From Viola odorata (taxonomy: Eukaryota; Streptophyta; Magnoliopsida; Malpighiales; Violaceae), in NCBI GenBank assembly GCA_963691705.1, contig OY829542.1:38984579-39048578 (forward strand): a stretch of DNA of 64,000 nt, read 5' to 3'. Below are positions 45,307 through 56,667 of the stretch, one piece after another (the first letter of the stretch is position 1; each line of letters begins with the position of its first letter). Under the pieces are notes generated by a model, which was not told the DNA's origin, did not search any database, and saw only the letters and a list, made by a program, of their open reading frames with translations. The position numbers were made by a program, and so were the translations under genes.

Positions 45307-45837
45307 TTGCCTATTCCATGTTCTGCGAGATATCGGGGTGGTGCGATTATCGAGAGGCATGTCTTTTCAAACCATCATTCCCTTGGGCCTATAAATTGGA
45401 TTTTCCATTACACTAATTCTTCTCATCTCTTCTGCATTTCTTCTGACATTTTCACCATAGATGAACTGACTAAAAATTTCTTGATCTCCAAGGCCCATAC
45501 TTTGAAGAATCTTACTAAAGCCGACGTTGGCTTTCTAGAGACCATGCTGATCAAGACCTCTGAGGATATTCTGGAACTTCAGGGGATGATGACCCCCCTT
45601 CTGTCCAGGCAAGGTGCTGCTTCTCTGGAGGACTTCAGTCTTTTGGAGAGTGTATCGAAGTTGGCTGCTGCTGTCTCTCGCATCGAAGTGGTTATCACCA
45701 TGCTGCAGCAAAGGAAGGATCTGTTGGGGTGCTGTTTGAAGGGCATTAGGGTTTCCTCCTCCAAACTGACTTCTGTGGCGAATGCTCTGAGGGAGATTCG
45801 TTCCGTGCCAGATGACGACGCCGGGTCCAATGCCTGA
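45307..45837 (+). CDS. Gene-like unit A: leucine-rich heptad protein of unknown function
   Basis: An open frame of up to 176 codons without interruption. The likely coding part begins at MLIKTSEDILELQGMM or nearby, because a TATA box (TATAAATT, 45390-45397) lies inside the longer frame. It is rich in Leu, Ser, Lys and Glu with heptad spacing (LTKADVGFLETMLIKTSEDI, LLESVSKLAAAVSRIEVVIT), so it is probably a coiled coil. A pyrimidine-rich leader follows the TATA box and AATAAA lies near 45918. I do not recognise a family. It resembles in style the C-terminal coiled coils of units C and D, so it may be a fragment of the same kind of accessory gene. Confidence 0.4.
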   Translation: MPIPCSARYRGGAIIERHVFSNHHSLGPINWIFHYTNSSHLFCISSDIFTIDELTKNFLISKAHTLKNLTKADVGFLETMLIKTSEDILELQGMMTPLLSRQGAASLEDFSLLESVSKLAAAVSRIEVVITMLQQRKDLLGCCLKGIRVSSSKLTSVANALREIRSVPDDDAGSNA

Positions 45838-46360
45838 CCGCTTGCAGCCATCCCTTTGTTTCTTTATCTTTTCTTTTGTTTTTATGCGGATGTACATTTT
45901 AGGCCATTTAGGCCAAAAATAAAATATTTTCCCATTATATTGCTTGTGACCTTCTACTCTCTAGGGTGTGTAAACATCATGTTAGTTGGGACTAACGTTA
46001 GTCCAACTAAAAATGAGCCCACCGTTGATCAGATTTCCCCAAGACTTGCTTTTCTTTATTCGCCAAACGGCGATTAAAGGTTGCTGCTAACCGTTTCTTG
46101 TATTAATTTCACGCCGCCTTCTCAATGCTAACTGATTGGGTGGTTTTTTAGCATCTCTTGATCAGTGTGAATATCCACCAGGTGTGATCACAGGATCCAA
46201 TTTTGTAATCATGATCGTTCTTCTCGATGCGCATTAATTATCCTCGGAGGGCGTGTGAAAAGGTAGGGATGCCCTTTCACCACGGCTATTTAATGAGATT
46301 TTTCTTTCTTTTTCCTGTTCATCTTAATCTAGTTTCTCTATTGAAATTGCTTGTAATTTC
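45838..46360. other. Spacer between units A and B
   Basis: Contains a partial echo of the LTR-like end (GTCCAACTAAAAATGAGCCC near 45992-46019; compare 45243 and 63937) and a TATA-like CTATTTAATG near 46284 upstream of unit B. Confidence 0.35.
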
Positions 46361-46777
46361 ATGGCCGACTCATATTCCATGGAAGCGGCCGAGCGTGATT
46401 CTCCACTAACTCGTCCAACTTCTCCCGATTCAGATTACCCTTCTCTGCCGTGTCGGAAGAGGTGGCTCTCTTGACGCAAGGGTCGTAAGAGATCAAAAAA
46501 GAAAACTTTTGAGTCGTTCGACGTTTGCTCGAATTCTTACACTCCTCCAATAAGGAGGGGTGATGAACTGTTTCCTCACATCAATCGTTTCATGGAAAGA
46601 ATCTCAGCTAGCGACGTAGGTTCTGAGATTACGAATTCTGCCGTCAAGGGGGACTCGTGCGCAACTTCTTCGAAGATGGAAAAGCCTTCCGAGGACCCTC
46701 AGTTAGGGCTTGGCAAAAAGAAAAAGGTTGATGACCCTTTCCCTTTACTTGACGTAGAACTGCCGTCTTCGGATTGA
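46361..46777 (+). pseudogene. Gene-like unit B: short Ser/Asp-rich frame with one stop
   Basis: From MADSYSMEAAERDSPLTRPT at 46361 the frame continues to 46777 (139 codons) with one TGA after LPCRKRWLS. It ends LLDVELPSSD. It has a basic stretch (RKGRKRSKKK) that could act as a nuclear localisation signal. No family recognised. AATAAA at about 46864 fits a polyadenylation signal. Confidence 0.35.
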
Positions 46778-47323
46778 GATGATTTCTACTGGCCTTCTTA
46801 TTGGTTTGACGAGGACTGACTACCCGTTATGCTTATTGTAGATGCCATATGGAATTTTCATGAATAAAGTAACGTTCCTCGTTTTCTTTCCTTTGTTATT
46901 GTGTTCTTGCGTTAACTTTATAATTATCGAATGGTTAACGCCAAGTGGTTGGTCGGTGCTCCACGCAATCGTCATTCTAACTTCTTGTTGTTAACTGCCT
47001 TCATCTTCTAGAGATATAAATGCTTGGCTTTAAATGTTCTTCTGATATCTTTCCACGTGTCACTACCGATTTTACGTGTGTTTCGTTCTGATTGGCCAAT
47101 TAGCCGTCTTCGCTAGGTTTGGCCTTTAAAAGGAGACAACTTCTTTCTTCTCAAACTTTTACTCGTATTTCGAATTTTTCCTGTTATTCTCTGCTCTTCT
47201 TCTTTTCTTGAAGAAAACTTTCCCAACTGCTCATCGACTCAAGCGATACGCCTGTTCTGCTTATTCTTCTTTCTAAGGTACCCTGTTTCACCTTCTAGTT
47301 TCCCTCTTTATTACCTCTTTATT

Positions 47324-49713
47324 ATGCATCGCATGAGATCTCAGACTAGCCCTCGGGAGACTATAGATCCTGAGATAGAGAGTACAACAAGTGTTTTTAC
47401 TTGCGAGACCGTTCAGCGACTCGAGTTAGAGAGTCATGGTATCTCTTTCCCAGTGATTATACCTTTATGCTTCCAGAGAGTCATATGAGGCTTCACGACG
47501 TCTTGTGGCGAACTCGTAGGATGTTGTATTTTAAGATGTTTCTTTATGGTTTTCGCCTTCCTATTCATGCTTCAATAGAGGATATACTGTGTCAATGTAA
47601 GATTAACCCAGTGCAAATAACACCCTCATCATGGTGTGGTATCTACGCTTTCATCCGCGCCTGCGAAATGAAGAGTATTCTTGCCTCTTCTATCAATTTG
47701 TTTCGTAAATTCTTCAATCTCACTTGTCACAATGGTCTAGTGAGCGTTATTCCAAGGTGGAATGACGCATATGCCCAGTCTTTATGGCAAAATTTTTGAG
47801 GGTTTGAAGAAACCGTTGACGACTGGAAGGGTGGTTTCTTTATCATTGAGTTGCCTTCCTATTTATGGTGTAGGGGCTTTAACCAAGGCATCACCGATAC
47901 TGACTGGGTAAAATTGGTCGTCTTCTCTAGAAAGGAGTTGGCTTAGGTTGACGCCTTGTTAGAGATGGAGACGCCTTTCCAGATTCGAAACTTTGCCTTG
48001 TACAGGCCTTTATCTGAGTGCGCCATAGGTGAGTCTTTAAATTCTAGCGTTATTATTCTTCCTTTTCGTTTACTGATGTAACTTTTTACAGGAGGGGCTA
48101 TCAATCAATCGTCCGAAGGGGATGGCGCTCGTTTGAGGGTCGTGCCTCCTCCCACAGCGTGTCCTTCTACGCTTTTCAGAGCTCCACTTGACCGCAGCGT
48201 CCCGTTAAAGAAAAGAAGGACTTCGGGGGTGGCCCTTCAAAGAGGGCGCGTTTCTCGCTTTATGGAAAATTGGCTACCCGTTCGGGAGACAAGGTCTAGC
48301 TTAGGTCCGCCAACAGTCAAGACAGAGGTTTTTTCATACGGAGGTGCAAGTGAGGGTGAAGGTGAGGACATAGACATGGAGTCTAGCCTTCGTCAGGTTT
48401 CTAAGGCTCAGCGAAAGAGACTCAGGGAAGAGAAGAAAAATCAGGTGACTGAGACTGCCATGCGTCCTCCTTTGCCGTCACTGACGAGCCGTGCTTTCTC
48501 TGATATCACCACTTCTTCTGGTACCGCTAAAGATTTTCCTTTGATAAGTGTTGATGTTCCACCACTGATTCCCTCTTCTTCTACCGCCAACGTTCTTTCG
48601 CCTTCAACTGAGGCTCCTGTGGTGTCGACGGGAACGTCGTTGATGACAAATTCTTCCCTTGCCGCTGAGGCCCCACATTCTCCTATCTCTTCCTGTATTC
48701 CTGATGTAGTGGTGCCAGCTCCGAGTTCGAGCGTACTTCCTGATCCACCCGCAAGGGTTCCTCATCCATTGTTCTTTACTTCCATTTCCTGTGTTGGCAA
48801 TTCTGCCGATGGTTCCGCTCCTTCTATTGTCACCAATCTTTCCTCTCAAGGGCCTCAGGGGATTCCTTCTTATCGGTTAGATCTGTCAAACTTTAGAATT
48901 GACGGGCTTCGTGCCCTAGGGGTGTCAGACCCGTTATCGTGAGATCAGCCGACAGCGATTTTAAAGGGTGACATATTTGGTTCGCCTGAAGATAAGGAGA
49001 AGTTGCTATAGCTTCCGCCCGACGTTCAACGCGCACGTATTTTGAATGATTCTTTGGCTTGCTTTTGCAAATTTCATTATTTTACCAAGGTCCATGGTAG
49101 CAAGCTTCAGAGTTCGTCTAACTCAAAGGCACATCTCGACCACGTATTGGCCAAAGTGAAGAAGTTAACGCAGCTACAGAATCGTACCCAGGCGGAGTTA
49201 GGTGTCTGCCGTGCTGACCTTGCGAGGAAACAATCCATGGGAAAAGCCAAATTTGAAGCATTGGAGGATGAATTGGTACTGCTAACAAGAAGAATTCTCT
49301 TCTTCATGAAGAGATATCGGTTAGCAACGCGGATCTAGCAAGGGAAAAATCCAAGGGGAAGGCTATCGTTGAGGCTTTGGATGCGGAGCTGGCGGCGACT
49401 GACAAGAGGAACTCTCTTCTTCGTGAAGAGATATCTATTCGAGACACGGATTTAGCCAAGGTTCCGTCAAAGATAGCTGGTGGAAAAAAAAGCCATGTGG
49501 GCCTTTACCGCCAGGTTCGCGGACTATTACCGCAGTGGGACTTTCGATCCTACTAATGCTTCTGCAAAAATGAGTGAGGTTGATGGGAGCAAGGAAGGTT
49601 TTCTTTCCTCAAAGGAGGAAGAAGTAGGCGACGGTGACGATACCGAGACCCTCCCGTTATCTGATGATTCGGATGTCGCGGGGGACGCGAGGTGTTCCAC
49701 CCGTCCTCGTTAA
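47324..49713 (+). pseudogene. Accessory gene C, 'putative gypsy type transposon' family, with an intron
   Basis: A TATA-like TTTAAAAGG near 47126 precedes ATG at 47324. Exon 1 carries MFLYGFRLPIHASIEDILCQ, INPVQITPSSWCGIYAFIRA and WKGGFFIIELPSYLW, which fit the conserved region of the putative gypsy-type transposon family (PF04195) as I recall it. A 63-base intron (48029-48091, GTGAGT...TTTTTACAG) joins ECAI-G|GA-GAINQ in frame (phase 1). Exon 2 holds a Ser/Pro-rich segment and then coiled-coil repeats (MGKAKFEALEDELV; GKAIVEALDAELAATDKRNS). It ends DVAGDARCSTRPR at 49713. Stops at 47797, 47944 and 48940 and frameshifts near 49300 and 49480 show decay. Confidence 0.65.
48029..48091 (+). other. 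Intron of accessory gene C
   Basis: Donor AG|GTGAGT and acceptor TTTTTACAG, T-rich, 63 bases. A branch-like TACTGATGTAAC lies near 48071-48082. Removing it keeps the reading frame. Confidence 0.7.
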
Positions 49714-50322
49714 TTGTTGTTTCTTTCTTGATTTGATCATTGTTGTCATTGGCTTTGTAATAATAACGTCCAAACTTCTTTTAAATAATAATCAATCTCC
49801 GCCGCACTATCTTCTTCTTTTGCGTTATCTTGGCGACTTTCTACTGAATTAACACTGCATCGCGTTATCTTAATCATCACATTATTGCGCCTGCCTTGGT
49901 TTGAAAATCGATTCCACTTTTCCAGAGCGTTTAATGCTTGAGAATCCCTCATTAATGCAGGAGAAAAAGTAATAATGGCCAGACCACACGTGTCAATTCA
50001 CAAAGGCGCTAGGGGTTGGTGCTCCCTTGGGAATGGTAAAATCGAAGCGTCTTCTCGCTTCTCTAAAAATGTACTCATTGCTCGTGTCTTTTCCTCCTGA
50101 CGCTTCCCACAAAATGACTATTTCAACAGTCATTTTGACTAACCGCTAAGGTTATAAAACCCGTCACATGCTTCCTTTCCTCCTTTTGTTGTTTTATTTT
50201 CTCCATAACATCTCAAGCCGTCTTGGGTTTCTTCTGTCCAACGTCTGGGCACTCTGATTTCTTCTCTTAGAAAGGTTCTTCTATTCCTTTTTTGTCACTT
50301 TTTTCATCTTTTTACTTCTGCC
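49714..50322. other. Spacer between accessory genes C and D
   Basis: No coding frame supported. Contains a TATA-like TTATAAAAC near 50152 about 170 bases before the gene D start, and a CACGTGTCAATTCACAAAGG block near 49987, related to the equivalent region before gene C. Presumed terminator of C and promoter of D. Confidence 0.45.
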
Positions 50323-52640
50323 ATGGCTAGAATTCGTCGTCGTCCTCAACCCAAATCTGTTGGGGAGGAAAAGATTGAAAACATTATTACTGCTATCACT
50401 TCTCCGATCGTGCTTCAATAGAAGTTATCCCAAAACAATGCCCACATTCTTGAGAGTTATTCGGTTGAAGTCGACCCCGACTCACTATGCCTTAATAGTG
50501 AATTGGCCGAGAACCGTAGGCTTTTGTATGCCAAGATGTTCGGCTATGGTTTCCAGTTTCCTCTTCATCCTTTAGTGGAATAGTTATTTGCCACTCTTAA
50601 CTTAAATCCCGTCCAATTGACCCCTAATGCGTACTGTTGCATTTACGCATTCATAGAACTTTGTAGATGCAAAGGGATCGCCTCTCCTTCCCTTTTGCTG
50701 CTTCAATCGCTTTTTCAATTGTATAGTCGTAGGGGTGTTATAGCGATATCCCCACGTTATGATGACGAGTCACTAAAACCTTTTACCTGGAAGCTTCTAC
50801 ACCTTGAATCTTCCATTGATAATTGGAAAAATGAATTTTTTATTATTAATCTGCCTGGGGTCAGCGGAGGCCTCTCCCTTAACCTGAGCAAGGCTGGTTA
50901 GACAAACTGCTCGAGCTGAACTGTAGCGTTCATACTCGTAAACTGGTGTGGAAGATCGACATTCGAGCTTGTGTTGAAAGTGAGTATTTTGCTATTTTCT
51001 TGTTATTTCAAGAGGTACTAACGCTAACATTGTCTTGCAATTGTGCAGAACCTCCGCCTGGCTGGAAGTCTGAGTACATTAGAAGACGAGAGAGGAGGGC
51101 TTAAAAGAGGAGAGAGAGAGAGGAAGCTGTCGCTGCCTCTACTGCTGCCTCTGCTGCTACCGCTGCGGCCGTTAATCCGAGTCTAGCATCTGTTGCGGCT
51201 ACTAGTCTCGTTTAGGGATCTACTTCTCAGATTTGTGAAGAAGCTGATACCATCCCTACTTTTGTTCCGACTATTTCTGCCACCGTTACTCCTATTCAGG
51301 CGTCTTCTTCTAGAGAAGAAAGAAGAGGAGCAGACGCGATGCCGCCCTTGCTCCTCCCTCTAACGTTTTCCAACTTTCTCTTTTGTTTTCATATCTTTCT
51401 CAATATTTCTCGTTGTAGGATACTGTTGCTGCCTCTGCTCACCCGTCATCAGAGGATAACATGAACTTGTCTCATGTGTTCAATCAGTGTCGCAAGAAAC
51501 CGCGACATGACGGGGAGGGCGCGAGCTTGTCGGGGGGTCCCGTTATCCACCAGGAGGGGAATAGCGGGGGTGTTGCCGCCTTTGCTTCTGAAGTGCCTTC
51601 TGGGGGTCAATCTTCTGATCCTTTAAGGAATGTGGGCATTTCTGCGTCCTTTCAGGTTTCGCCCAATTCCTTTGGCACGTTGCCTCCTCCTTCCGCTTCC
51701 CAAGTCATGGGTTTTACTGCGGACTTAACGGAGTCTGATTTTCCACCCTTCCACTCTCATGATTCACTTGGGTTTGTTATGGGCGCTTCTTCTCGTCAGC
51801 CTCCGTCCCCAACTACTTTAGTCTTTGTTCCCTCAAATGCTCCTTCTTTCGAGGGGGGGCTGTTACTCCCCATCTCATGGCGGATGTGAGCTCGCTGGGC
51901 GATTCCGGGCCCATTACCCATCAAGTTGACTTGGGTAACTTGCGCAAGACCGGGTTTGCAGTTGTGGGGGGTGACAGTTCTAGCGCGGCTTCTGCTTTCC
52001 TGGCCGCACACGCGCTATCACTCCAGGAAGAGGAGGAGGCATTTCTTTCTAAACCTTCTGAGGAGCAAGTGAGTTTGGTGCGCTCTGACATATTTTCTGC
52101 TTTTTCCACAACTTCCACTATTGGGCCGGGCACATGACAAAGAAAGTTGAGTCTCTCACTTCTTCCTCCAACAAGCTACATAACGCCCATCAGTAAGTTT
52201 CGGAAGAACTTGCTAAGAAACGAGAAGAAGTGGAGAAGATAGCGGGGGAGCATGATGATCTGGCGACAACCCTAACAACTGTCAAGAGAGAGATGAAAGA
52301 GGTCCGTGAGCAGGAAGTCGCCAAAATTGCCACTCTTAATGCCGAATTAGCAGCAGAAAAGGGTAAAAATGCCACGCTGGAAGGGGAGAAGATGGCACTG
52401 GGGAAGGAGAAGGCTGCCCTGGAGAAGGAGTCGGCGGAAAAATGTAAATGGTATTGCGAGATGACCGCAGGTATCATGTCCGACTGCTTTGTGCAGCTTT
52501 ACGGGGAAGAAGTGTTTCGTGTTGAGGACCTCACCCAAGTCTTTCAGAAGAAGTCCGAGATCCTTACTGATGAGAGCTTTTACAGGATGCGGGCGGCAAG
52601 TCACGAAGGGCAGGGGGATAATGGGACGGCGACGCCATAG
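50323..52640 (+). pseudogene. Accessory gene D, 'putative gypsy type transposon' family, two introns; antisense to the adjacent minus-strand pol
   Basis: Starts MARIRRRPQPKSVGEEKIEN at 50323. The conserved domain reads LYAKMFGYGFQFPLHPLVE, LNPVQLTPNAYCCIYAFIEL, SRRGVIAISPRYDDESLKPF and WKLLHLESSIDNWKNEFFII. Intron 1 is 50980-51048 (phase 1, GTGAGT...GTGCAG) and intron 2 about 51365-51418 (weak donor GTTTTC, acceptor GTTGTAG). Exon 3 holds MNLSHVFNQCRKKPRHDGEG, VDLGNLRKTGFAVVGGDSSS and a Glu/Ala/Lys coiled coil (52230-52450), ending GQGDNGTATP at 52640. Stops (three in exons 1-2) and frameshifts break it. It is homologous over its length to gene E. Function unknown. Confidence 0.7.
50980..51048 (+). 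other. Intron 1 of accessory gene D with TACTAAC branch site
   Basis: 69 bases, GTGAGTATTTTG...TTGTGCAG. The block GGTACTAACGCTAACAT (51014-51030) is nearly identical in the intron of gene E, including a perfect TACTAAC. Confidence 0.8.
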
Positions 52641-53558
52641 GCCTCTTTTGCCATCTTTTCTGAATTTCGGGCATTGCCCCCCCTTTTTTTGCTCTTGTTT
52701 CTCAAGGATTTTGCTTTGTAACCCTTTCACGGAATGATATATATATTTTGTTTACTATCTCCCTTTGTAGTTGATCTTCTTTGTGTTGTTCTTTTCTCTG
52801 TAGGGCTTCCATAACACAACAAAACTATAGAATTCCAGCAGAGATAATAACTAGTACTTTGCGATATATCGTGACATAACTAGGTATGCGCACTTTATAC
52901 CAAAATGGAATAACGCTGCTTACTATATAGCAGTCATCAGATAAGAGATAGCTTCAGAAATAGAACTCATGACAATGAGGTAGCATAATGGATATTACCT
53001 GCGATATGAAGCATATAATCCATTTCTGCAAGAGAAGATATCATGGCATTATTGCTATATATGCCTTCAAACCAAGAAGATCATTCCGGAGGCGTCACTG
53101 CCTCGAATATTGCTATAATTCCTTTGAAGAGATAATTTGATCATCGAGATGACTTTCAGAATGAAAATTTTCATAACAACACTGTACTGCTGTAGATATT
53201 CCTTATCACTAGCGAGGAATGCCATATAGATAGATGTCAACACATCCTTTTCTGGCAGTGTTTCTTGGTGTCAGAACATATGTCGTTAATGGCACTTATG
53301 CCATGTAAATCATGATAATAGACCGTGCAATATTACCGCATGCACAAGCGTCGGTCTTTTCCTGCACATTCTCAATTGTTGTGTTAGTAAAATAATGTGC
53401 AATGATAAACACTAGTTGCCTCTAGGGGCCTTTATCCACACATACCAGTGTGTTGTTGGTGTTTCTCATATCGCTTTCTCAACCAGTCAACTTCATCGGG
53501 TATTTGTCGTCCGGTTAGTGGCTGGGATACCTTGATTTCCCTCGAATTTCAACGTTCG
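52641..53558. other. Spacer between gene D and the tandem array
   Basis: No coding frame supported. A TTTGTAA and an AATGATATATATATTT near 52715-52750 fit a plant-type terminator for gene D. The remainder is AT-rich and unassigned; a comparable spacer lies at 60246-60954 on the other side. Confidence 0.4.
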
Positions 53559-53975
53559 GCCTAGAGCGTGCCTCATCTTAGTGAGCCGTCTGATTAGGAC
53601 CGGCCATCACAAGGATAGAATTTTCACTTCCAGGCGTTGTTATTACTTCCCTAGGGCGTGCCTCGTCTTAGTGGGCCGCCTATGTTAGCGCGGTTGCTAC
53701 AAGGACAGGATTTTCACTCCCAGAGGTGCCGAGGCATGCCTCGTCTTAGTGGGCCGCCTATGTTAGCGCGGTTGCCACAAGGATAGCATTTTCACTCCCA
53801 ATGGTGTTGGAGCGTGCCTCATCTTAATGGGCCGCCTATGTTAGCACGATTGCCACAAGGATAGGATTTTCACTTCCAGCACTGAATCTTTAAGTATGCC
53901 AGGGCGTGCCTCATCTTAGTGAGCCATCTGATCAGGACTGGCCATCACAAGGATAGGACTTTCACTCCTGGCACC
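53559..53975 (-). repeat. Five-unit tandem array in the 3' UTR of the minus-strand Tat element
   Basis: Units share GCGTGCCTCGTCTTAGTGGG, then CACAAGGATAGGATTTTCAC. They start near 53559, 53650, 53730, 53808 and 53899. The first and last units carry an ACCGGCCATCAC variant and the middle three a GCGCGGTTGCTAC variant. Confidence 0.88.
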
Positions 53976-56667
53976 CTTCATTATCTGCACGTAATCAATC
54001 ACAAAAACACACAAGAATATTTCCGATTCATGTGTTAACACATGTTATCCAAACGTGCAGAGATATGTTAGATTCTAGCATGATATAATTTCAAACGAGC
54101 TATATTCCAAGAGTTTGGTAAGGGAGTACCGTTAAGTATTTCCAAATGGTATGCTCCTTTTCCGACAACGCGGGTAACGCGATATGGGTCATCCCAGTTT
54201 GGATTGAGTTTCCACATGCGTTGTCCGGCTGATCGTTTGTCTTTGAGTACCAAGTCCCCTGCTTTTAATAGTCGCTCTGTAATGCGCATGTTGTGATAAC
54301 GCGCCATTTTCCTTTTATAATACAGTGTTTTCAAAAGAGTTTCCTCATGCAGTTCTGGCAATGCATCGAGGTTTGCTCATAACCTCTCTTCATTTATTTC
54401 TTCTTTGAAGTACACCACTCGCAGGCTTAGAGTACCGATTTCTACTGGTGTGACGGCCTCAGTGCCGAATGCCAGGGCGAAGGGCGTTTCTCCTGTACTA
54501 TTTTTGATGGTCATGCGGTATGCCCACATCACATATGGTAGCTCGTCTGCCCATTTCTTTTTAAAACCTTCTAGGTTTTTCTTGATACCACTGAGAATAC
54601 TTCGATTGGTTACCTCCACCTGACCGTTAGTTTGCGGGTGGGCTACGGAAGAGAATCACTGTTTGATTTGGAATTCCACGCACTGGTCTCTGAAGAATTG
54701 ACTTGTGAACTGTGTCCCAGTATCGCTGACTAGCACATGGGGTATGCCAAATCGCATGATAACTTGGTGTTTGAAAAAATGCCATATCTTTTCCGTTGTA
54801 ATGTTGGCCACTGCTTCCGCCTCCGCCCATTTTGTGAATTAGTCCACTGCCACGACTACAAATTTTAACTGAGATCTTGCTTTTGGAAATGGGCCCAGGA
54901 TTTCGATTCCCCATTTGGCAAAAGGACAAGGAGCTACGATTTTGGAGATTTCCGCAGTAGGTCATCGGGGAATTTTAGAGAATTCTTGACATTTCTAACA
55001 GGTTCGTACAAAATTATTGCAATCCCTGCGAATGGTGGGCCAATAGAATCCTGCCTGAAAAACTTGTGCAGCCAAGGTGCCGCCGGACACATGCATGCCA
55101 CATATGCCTTCGTGGATTTCTCGCAAGGTGTGGAGGCCTTCTTGTTCCGTTATGCACTTGGCAGCTGGATGAGAGAAGCACCTCTGAATCAGTTCGCCGT
55201 CATAGTATGTACACCGTACCGCCTATTGCAGCACTTTTTTCTTTTCGGCGTTATCTTTGGGCAATTCATCATTCTTCAAGTACTTTATTACAGGGATTCA
55301 CCAGTCCTTTTCAATTTCTTCAACACAGAGTGACGTTTGTTCCTCCATAAAGGAAGGCACAAATATTTCTTCAAAATATATGCCTGCGGGTATGGTTGCT
55401 TCCAGGCTTACCGCGATTTTTGCAAGGCCATCTGCCTCAGCGTTATCCTCACGAGGGACATGTTCAATGCTGACTTGTATGCCCCTTTTTCTTATTTCCA
55501 GCAATTTGGGTGTTATTTTGTAGAGATATTGGATCATAATGGGCTCTCTGGCTTGAGAATTACCCAAGACTTGATCTATTATTAGCTTGGAGTCACTGTA
55601 TATCTTCAATCGTAGGTCTCCCATTACTCCGCCGTCGTGTATGGATTTTATAGACAATTTTTTGCCTATACTGAGTCCAGCCAGCAGCGCTTCATATTCC
55701 GCCGCATTATTGGATAATTGTTGCAGGATCCTGATGGCATACCATATTTGTATACCCAGTGGTCCAGTTACTAGGATCCCGACTCCAGCTAGTTCTTGAT
55801 TTTTGGCTCCATCCACGTGGACAACCCACAAGTCAGTGTAGGTTTCAGGGAATGGGAGATCTAAGTCATCTTTTTCTTCTTCAGGTAAGTTCGTTAATGG
55901 ATCCTACGTGAACGTGCACTTGGCTATGAAGTCTGCTAGAACTTAGGCTTTAATGGATGGTCAGGCTTTGTACTGTAGCCCATATTGTTCGAGTTCGATG
56001 GCCCAAATTAGCATTCTTCCTGAAGACTAAGGTTTCCTGAAAATCCTTCTTAGAGGTTGGTCTGTGAGCACGATCACGGGGTGGGCTTGGAAATATCTGT
56101 CCATTTTCCGTGTGGCCTGTATTAGTGCAAATGCTATCTTCTCAATGCGAGCATACCGTAGCTCAGCATCTTTCAAAACATGACTAAAAAAGTACACTGG
56201 GTGGTGGGCATGGTTGTCGTCTCGCACAAGGACAACACTAACCACTTCATCGGCAACGCCAAGGTACAGGTATAAGGTATCGCCCTGCTCTAGGCTTGTC
56301 AGCACTAGGTCAGATGAAAGATAAGCCTTTAGGCTCGTTAATGCCTCTTCGCACTCCTTTGTCCATCCAAAAGGAGCCTTATGACGTATAACCTTGAAGA
56401 AGGGTAGGCATCTTTCACCTTGCTTGGAAAGGAAACGCCCTAGAGTGATAACACGCCCTGTGAGTCTTTATACTTCTTTGACGGTTCGGGGGGGATATCA
56501 TGTCATGGATAGCTTTTATCTTTGACGGGTTTGGTTGGATGCCTTTCCGGCTGACCACATAACCCAAGAACTTACCCGTTTGGAATGCAAACATACATTT
56601 ACGAGGGTTCAATTTCATCTTGTATTCTCTCATCACATTAAAAATCTCCTCCAAATCTGCTAAATGG
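53976..56667 (-). pseudogene. Minus-strand Tat pol: RT (3' half), RNase H, integrase
   Basis: Reading from 56667 to 54068. RT connection LEEIFNVMREYKMKLNPRKC, FQTGKFLGYVVSRKGI; first RNase H region VYFFSHVLKDAELRYARIEK, VIVLTDQPLRRIF; second, archaeal-like RNase H HVDGAKNQELAGVGI, NNAAEYEALLAGLSIG, YSDSKLIIDQ, EHVPREDNAEADGLA. The integrase zinc and core regions are heavily frameshifted; the C-terminus is intact (KMARYHNMRITERLLKAGDL, SWNIARLKLYHAR, stop at 54068). Two RNase H domains are a Tat-lineage mark. Everything before the middle of RT is missing at the 56667 breakpoint. 53976-54067 is the start of its 3' UTR. Confidence 0.9.

Noticed and set aside
55066..55523. Plus-strand frames of 80-115 codons over 55.0-55.5 kb
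   Set aside because: Shadows of the minus-strand Tat RNase H and integrase; the minus frames carry the conserved motifs.
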